A stretch of 64,000 bases of DNA, taken from the NCBI GenBank assembly GCA_947453625.1, contig CANGHK010000001.1, positions 62,001 through 126,000 of the forward strand. Direction: 5' to 3'. Of this stretch, positions 59,984 to 64,000 are shown in pieces. The number at the start of each line of letters is the position of its first letter. Positions within the stretch are counted from its first letter, which is position 1. The notes below the pieces were generated by a model that made no database searches, was not told the origin of the DNA, and saw only the letters and a list, made by a program, of their open reading frames with translations. The translations under genes were made by a program, and so were the position numbers. This DNA is from Burkholderiales bacterium. Its GTDB lineage: Bacteria; Pseudomonadota; Gammaproteobacteria; Burkholderiales; Burkholderiaceae_C.

Positions 59984-60645
59984 ATGAACCGCGCTGAATC
60001 CATGGGCCTGCTGCTGGCCTTCATCGCCAGGCTGATCACCGGTGCCCAGGGCCACTGGAAGGGCTGCCCGCCCAAGGCCGAGCAGCGCATCTACCTCGCC
60101 AACCACCAGAGCCACCTCGACTGTGTGCTGATCTGGGCCGCGCTGCCACGTGAGTTGCGTGCCACCACAAGGCCCACGCCGCGCGCGACTACTGGACCGG
60201 CAACCGCTTCAAGCACTGGCTCACGAGCGAGGTGTTCAACGCGGTATACGTGTCGCGCCAGCGCAGCGACGACCAGGAGCCGCTGATCGAGGCCCTGGCC
60301 AGCCGCCGGTTGCGGCGCCGACCGGCGGCACGCCATATCGACCGAGCGTTCTCGCTGCGCGCCTGGGCGCTGGGGTCGGGTGCGCTGCTGGGCGCGGCCC
60401 TGTTCTGGATCACGCCGTTCAAGGCGCCGCAGGCCCTGGCGATGGCCTTGATCGCCGCAGCCGCCGGCACCTTGGGAGAATTCGTGATGCGCGCGCTGAA
60501 GAAAGACGCCGGCGTGCGCTACTGGGGCAATACCTCATCGGTCACCGGCGCAGTCGGGATGCTCGACCGGGTGGCGCCGCTGTGCGTCGCCGCGCCGGTG
60601 TTCTTCCACTCGGGGCGTTGGTACTTTCAGCTGAAAAGCCCCTGA
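59984..60645 (+). pseudogene. Relic joining a plsC-like acyltransferase N-terminus to a cdsA-like C-terminus
   Basis: The first frame reads an acyltransferase start (MNRAESMGLLLAFIARLITG) with the HX4D block NHQSHLDCVLIW. A frameshift near 60166 moves the sequence to a second frame with ARDYWTGNRFKHWLTSEVFNAVYVSRQ, still acyltransferase-like. After LASRR it changes to a phosphatidate cytidylyltransferase-like end: LGAALFWITPFKAPQALAMAL, GEFVMRALKKDAGVRYWGN and GMLDRVAPLCVAAPVFF. In functional CdsA this last part has Lys-Asp and Asp-x-x-Asp residues that are altered here. It looks like an internal deletion fusing two adjacent lipid genes, followed by decay. Confidence 0.75.
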
Positions 60646-60694
60646 GCGCCCCGAGGCCGGCTGCCCCCGTGGGGTCCGAAGGGCCGCCAGCCGC

Positions 60695-61285
60695 CTACTG
60701 GAAATGCCCCAGAAAATGCGCCAGCGCGCGCAGTTCGTCGTCGCCCAGACGGTAGACCGCATCGCCCATCGCCGCGACGCCGCCGCCGGTGCGTGCACCG
60801 GACTTGAAGTCACGCAACGCCTTCAACAGGTAGTCCTCGCGCTGGTTGGCGGTGCGGGCCGTGGCCTGGGCACCGGCGTAGTCGTCCTTGTGGCACGACG
60901 CGCAGCGGTTCTGCTGCGCCAGGCGTTGCCCGACGCTGTACATCGCCGGGTCGGCAGCGCCGTTGGCACCCGGCTTGGGCGGCGCCTGGGCCGCGAAGTG
61001 ACCTGCCAAGCCGCGGATGTCGTCGTCGGTCAATCCCGCCGCCATCGGCTGCATCACGGCCGACTTGCGCGTGCCGCTGCGAAAGTACACCAGTTGCCAC
61101 TGCAGGAAACCTTCGGGCTGACCCGCCAGCGACGGTGTCTCCGGCAGTTGCGAAACACCGGCCGCACCGTGGCACAGGGTGCAGGCCTCGAGCTTCGCCG
61201 AGATCACGGAACTCGCCGAAGTGTCGGCGGCCGCGCTCGCTGCATGGGCCATCAACAGCGCCCAAAAAATCGTCCAAACCCGCAT
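60695..61285 (-). CDS. Periplasmic diheme cytochrome c (c4-like)
   Basis: This 196-residue protein has a signal peptide (MRVWTIFWALLMAHAASAAA) and two heme motifs, CTLCH near residue 33 and CASCH near 130. Each is followed by a Met-containing segment (QPMAAGLTDDDIRGLAGHFAAQ and GVAAMGDAVYRLGDDELRALAHFLGHF). It carries electrons in the periplasm, probably from a dehydrogenase to an oxidase. It follows the sorbosone-type dehydrogenase on the same strand, but a terminator separates them. The ATG at 61285 was chosen for the signal peptide. Confidence 0.9.
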   Translation of the reverse strand: MRVWTIFWALLMAHAASAAADTSASSVISAKLEACTLCHGAAGVSQLPETPSLAGQPEGFLQWQLVYFRSGTRKSAVMQPMAAGLTDDDIRGLAGHFAAQAPPKPGANGAADPAMYSVGQRLAQQNRCASCHKDDYAGAQATARTANQREDYLLKALRDFKSGARTGGGVAAMGDAVYRLGDDELRALAHFLGHFQ

Positions 61286-61305
61286 GTCATGTGTCCTGTG
61301 TCGCC

Positions 61306-61340
61306 AAAAAAAAGATGCCCGCCGCTTGCGCGGCGGGCAT
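61306..61340 (-). terminator. Strong Rho-independent terminator of the sorbosone-type dehydrogenase gene
   Basis: On the minus strand ATGCCCGCCGC and GCGGCGGGCAT form an eleven-pair stem with a four-base loop, then after a C a run of eight T. It begins 16 bases after the stop at 61357. The cytochrome gene downstream must therefore rely on read-through or its own promoter, which would have to lie within the 20 bases up to its ATG at 61285 or in the terminator itself. Confidence 0.93.
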
Positions 61341-61356
61341 GCACCGACGCGCGGTG

Positions 61357-62625
61357 TTACTTCGAGTAGCTGATGCGGTAGATCGCGCCCGCCCAATCGT
61401 CGGCGACCAGGATGGAGCCGTCAGCCGCCTGCAGGATGTCGGCCGGACGGCCGCTGTAGGACTGCTCACCCGTCAGCCAACCGGACGCGAACACCTGTTC
61501 CTTGATGTTCTTGCCGTCCGGGTCGGTCGTGACGCGCATGATGCGCGCGCCCTGGTACTTGTGACGGTTCCAGGACCCATGCTCGGCGATCAGGATGTTG
61601 TTGGCGTAATCGGCCGGGAACTGGTTGCCGGTGTAGAACTTCATGCCCAGCGGCGCCACATGGGCACCCAGTTTCAGCGCCGGGGGCGTGAACTCGGAGC
61701 ACTTGCGGCCGACGCCATACTTGGGGTCGAGCATGTCGCCCTGGTGGCAATACGGGTAGCCATAGTGGGCGCCGATCTTGGCCACATGGTTCAGCTTGTC
61801 GCTGGGCAGGTCGTCGCTGACCCAGTCGCGCGCGTTCTCGGTGAACCAGTAGTCGCCGCTGCGCGGATCGATGTCGCCACCGACGCTGTTGCGAACGCCG
61901 ATCGCCATCAACTCGGCCTCGCCGGTGTCCGGGTTGACGCGCCGCACCTGAGACAGGCTGGTCGGCGGCAGGCAGATGTTGCACGGCGGGCCGAACGGCA
62001 CGTAGAGCCGGCCTTCCTTGTCGAAGGTCAGGTATTTCCAGCCATGCGGGATATACGCCGGCATGTCGCTGTAGACGACCTTGGCCTCGGGCATCTTGGC
62101 CAGACTGGCTTCGGCGTTGTCGTATTTCAGAATCTTGTCGATGTCGGCGACGTAGAGCGCACCCTTGCGGAAGGCGACCCCGGTGGGCATCTTCATGCCG
62201 GTCAGGATGGGCTTGACGGTCTTGCCGTTGTCGGTGATCGCGTAGACCGTGCCGACGCCGAACGAGCCGACGAACAGCGTGCCCTTGTCGCCCCAGGCCA
62301 TCTGGCGCGCGCTGTTCACGCCCTGGGCGTAGACGCTGATCTTGAAGCCGGGCGGCAACTTGACGGCCGCCAGGCTCTTCTCGAGGTCGGCCATCGAGGC
62401 CGGCAGCGCCGGACCGGCGGGCGGCGCCAGTCCCTTCTGGGCCACGGTCTCGTCACCGAGGAACCAGTCTGCTGGCGGGTGCTCCCAGAAGTCCTTGGTC
62501 GTGGAGTCGTAGCTCTTGACCGCCTGCGCCTGCGCCGCCGACAGCGTGATCAGCGTGAGGCAGGCGCCGGCAATCAAGGCGCGGCTGAACGTCTTGCGGG
62601 TCGATGTATTTGTTCGTTCCGTCAT
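61357..62625 (-). CDS. L-sorbosone / PQQ-dependent-type sugar dehydrogenase, periplasmic
   Basis: This 422-residue protein has signal peptide ALIAGACLTLITLSAAQAQ. The six-bladed propeller of the soluble glucose or sorbosone dehydrogenase type follows: LPPGFKISVYAQGVNSARQM, IPHGWKYLTFDKEGRLYVPFG, IGVRNSVGGDIDPRSGDYWFTEN and ILIAEHGSWNRHKYQGARI, ending SILVADDWAGAIYRISY. Such enzymes oxidise aldoses or sugar derivatives with PQQ and pass electrons to cytochrome c. The substrate is unknown. CxxC-type cysteines (PPCNICLPP) are seen. GAGGAGA before the ATG supports the start at 62625. Confidence 0.88.
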   Translation of the reverse strand: MTERTNTSTRKTFSRALIAGACLTLITLSAAQAQAVKSYDSTTKDFWEHPPADWFLGDETVAQKGLAPPAGPALPASMADLEKSLAAVKLPPGFKISVYAQGVNSARQMAWGDKGTLFVGSFGVGTVYAITDNGKTVKPILTGMKMPTGVAFRKGALYVADIDKILKYDNAEASLAKMPEAKVVYSDMPAYIPHGWKYLTFDKEGRLYVPFGPPCNICLPPTSLSQVRRVNPDTGEAELMAIGVRNSVGGDIDPRSGDYWFTENARDWVSDDLPSDKLNHVAKIGAHYGYPYCHQGDMLDPKYGVGRKCSEFTPPALKLGAHVAPLGMKFYTGNQFPADYANNILIAEHGSWNRHKYQGARIMRVTTDPDGKNIKEQVFASGWLTGEQSYSGRPADILQAADGSILVADDWAGAIYRISYSK

Positions 62626-62822
62626 GTAAGTCTCCTCGGGTTTGCAAATCAGCAAGCCCCCGGATGGGACCACGCGACTGTTCGGCTGGCAGCTAGAACA
62701 TTCCCTAGTAATGTCGCCATTTTCGAGAAGAGTGCGGATCGAGACCGGGCGACCTGGCACCGGGCTGGCGTGCGAGGCCAATTCCCGAACCCTTAAGATC
62801 CCTCCATGAACCTGATCTCCGC

Positions 62823-63365
62823 ATGCGCATCCTCGGCATAGACCCGGGCCTGCAGTGCACCGGCTTCGGTGTCATCGAGGTCCAGGGCTCGGCGCTGCAC
62901 TATGTGGCGAGCGGCACCATCAGCACACTCGAACTCGAGCGCGGCAACCTGCCCGGGCGCATCAAGCTGATCTACGAAGGCGTGGCCGAGGTCAAGCGGC
63001 GCTACCAGCCGCAGTCGGCGTCGGTCGAGATCGTGTTCGTCAACGTCAACCCGCAGTCCACGCTGCTGCTGGGCCAGGCCCGTGGCGCGGCGCTGGCCGC
63101 GCTGGTCAGCGACGAGATGCCGGTGGCCGAGTACACCGCGCTGCAAATGAAGAAGGCAGTGGTCGGCCATGGCCTGGCCAGCAAGGGCCAGATCCAGGAG
63201 ATGGTGATGCGCCTGCTCAAGCTGCCCGGCCTGCCCGGCAAGGACGCCGCCGACGCGCTGGGCCTGGCCATCACCCACGCCCATGCCGGGCGCAGCTTCG
63301 AGGCCCTGGCCGGCGCCAACTCGCCGCGCAGCCACGCCCAGTTCAAGGCCGGGCGCACCTACTGA
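62823..63365 (+). CDS. ruvC: Holliday junction endonuclease RuvC
   Basis: This 180-residue nuclease has the catalytic acids in [28 protein letters not shown] and [16 protein letters not shown]. It resolves Holliday junctions with RuvAB. In relatives it follows purH and precedes ruvA; here neither neighbour is present. The ATG at 62823 lies close to the ribosome site and gives the normal length. The 197 bases before it (62626-62822) contain the promoter side of the divergent dehydrogenase but no assignable boxes. Confidence 0.97.
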   Translation: MRILGIDPGLQCTGFGVIEVQGSALHYVASGTISTLELERGNLPGRIKLIYEGVAEVKRRYQPQSASVEIVFVNVNPQSTLLLGQARGAALAALVSDEMPVAEYTALQMKKAVVGHGLASKGQIQEMVMRLLKLPGLPGKDAADALGLAITHAHAGRSFEALAGANSPRSHAQFKAGRTY

Positions 63366-63449
63366 CGCGCAAGCCCCCGCCACTGCACGCGGGCGCGGCC
63401 CCCGCTACCATCGTCGACCCGTTCACCTCCACCCGACCCGAAAGTCCCC

Positions 63450-64000
63450 ATGACCCACCCCGTGCACACCCAATGGATCAGCCTGCCGACCGCCGGCGGA
63501 GCGATGGACGCCTACCTCGCGTTGCCGCCCGGCGGCAGCGGGCCGGGCTTGCTGCTGATGCAGGAGATCTTCGGCGTCAACGCCCATATCCGCGGCGTGG
63601 CCGAGCAGTACGCGCTGGCCGGGTTCGTGGTGCTGGCGCCCGATGTGTTCTGGCGCCAGGCGCCGCGCATCGAACTCGGCTATTCGGGTAACGACATGGC
63701 GCGCGGCATGCAACTCGCCGGCGCGCTGCAGCCGGCCGAGGTGCTGGCCGATCTGCAGGCCGCCGTGGCGGCGCTGCGCACGCGGCCGGAACTGGTGAGC
63801 CCGAGCGCCGCCCCCGCCAAGGTGGGCGCGATCGGCTACTGCATGGGCGGCCGACTGGCCTATACCGCGGCCGCGCTGGCCGGGGTGGACGCCGCGGTGG
63901 CCTATTACGGCGGCGGCATCGCGGGACAACTGGCGCTGGCCGAGCAGGTGCGGTGCCCGATGCAATTCCATTTCGCCGGCAGCGATGCCCATATCCCGCC
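63450..64000 (+). CDS. Dienelactone hydrolase family protein (5' part)
   Basis: This is the first 183 residues of an alpha/beta hydrolase that runs off the window. It shows LLLMQEIFGVNAHIRGVAEQYA near residue 36 and the nucleophile elbow IGYCMGGRLAY near 128, where Cys takes the place of Ser, as in dienelactone hydrolase. The family opens lactones in aromatic degradation, but many members have other esterase roles. The catalytic Asp region begins near the window end (FHFAGSDAHIP) and the His lies outside. Confidence 0.9.
   Translation, partial: MTHPVHTQWISLPTAGGAMDAYLALPPGGSGPGLLLMQEIFGVNAHIRGVAEQYALAGFVVLAPDVFWRQAPRIELGYSGNDMARGMQLAGALQPAEVLADLQAAVAALRTRPELVSPSAAPAKVGAIGYCMGGRLAYTAAALAGVDAAVAYYGGGIAGQLALAEQVRCPMQFHFAGSDAHIP

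Overview
The window is a chromosomal segment of about 68% G+C (estimated by eye) from a betaproteobacterium of the order Burkholderiales. The Leptothrix/Rubrivivax/Methylibium-type lineage is likely. The evidence is the gene neighbourhoods (secA-argJ, sspB-sspA-petCBA, tatABC-HIT-hisE-hisI, dusB-fis-purH), proteins typical of the group (DUF1631, DUF971, DciA/DUF721) and PEP-CTERM/exosortase substrates. No phage, plasmid, CRISPR or insertion-sequence genes were seen.

Layout. 1-5319 (minus): the start of ubiE, a DUF971 gene, a Uma2-family gene and a large FAD/Fe-S dehydrogenase. 5550-10531 (plus): a complete ugpBAECQ operon for uptake and hydrolysis of glycerol-3-phosphate diesters. 10566-16235 (minus): argJ, an intact and a decayed FxDxF-type PEP-CTERM gene, and secA. 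16474-21103: a DciA-like gene, tRNA-Thr(TGT), sspB, sspA and the cytochrome bc1 operon. 21333-27367: mscL, a DUF1631 gene, pdxA, a NIF3-family gene and a DegP-type protease. 27402-34394 (minus): tatCBA, HIT, hisE, hisI, a Nudix hydrolase, a DUF815 ATPase, slmA, a pyrimidine nucleotidase and argB. 34556-40922: an NADP-dependent oxidoreductase, gspB, gspA, a phasin, a broken M32 carboxypeptidase and a YqaA-type membrane protein. 41130-44042 (plus): dusB-fis-purH.

44043-62822 looks like an accessory block between purH and ruvC, which are neighbours in many relatives. It holds a DUF1345 gene, a GntR/FCD regulator with a perfect upstream palindrome, a branched-chain-type ABC importer followed by an acyl-CoA synthetase, and a ribose-type ABC importer. 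In that second importer one permease is fused to a strictosidine-synthase-like beta-propeller, and a second free propeller gene follows it. A cynS remnant, a small unknown gene, a plsC/cdsA relic, a diheme cytochrome c and a sorbosone-type dehydrogenase complete the block. The window ends with ruvC and a partial dienelactone hydrolase gene.

How the parts fit. The regulator probably controls uptake of an organic acid that the synthetase activates to a CoA thioester. The second importer appears to couple uptake to propeller-type, possibly lactonase, chemistry in the cytoplasm; its substrate is unknown. Three copies of a hairpin-rich repeat each begin immediately after a stop codon. One copy is read through as the N-terminus of LivM. 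Four loci (a PEP-CTERM gene, the M32 peptidase, plsC/cdsA and cynS) are decayed, so this genome is losing genes locally.
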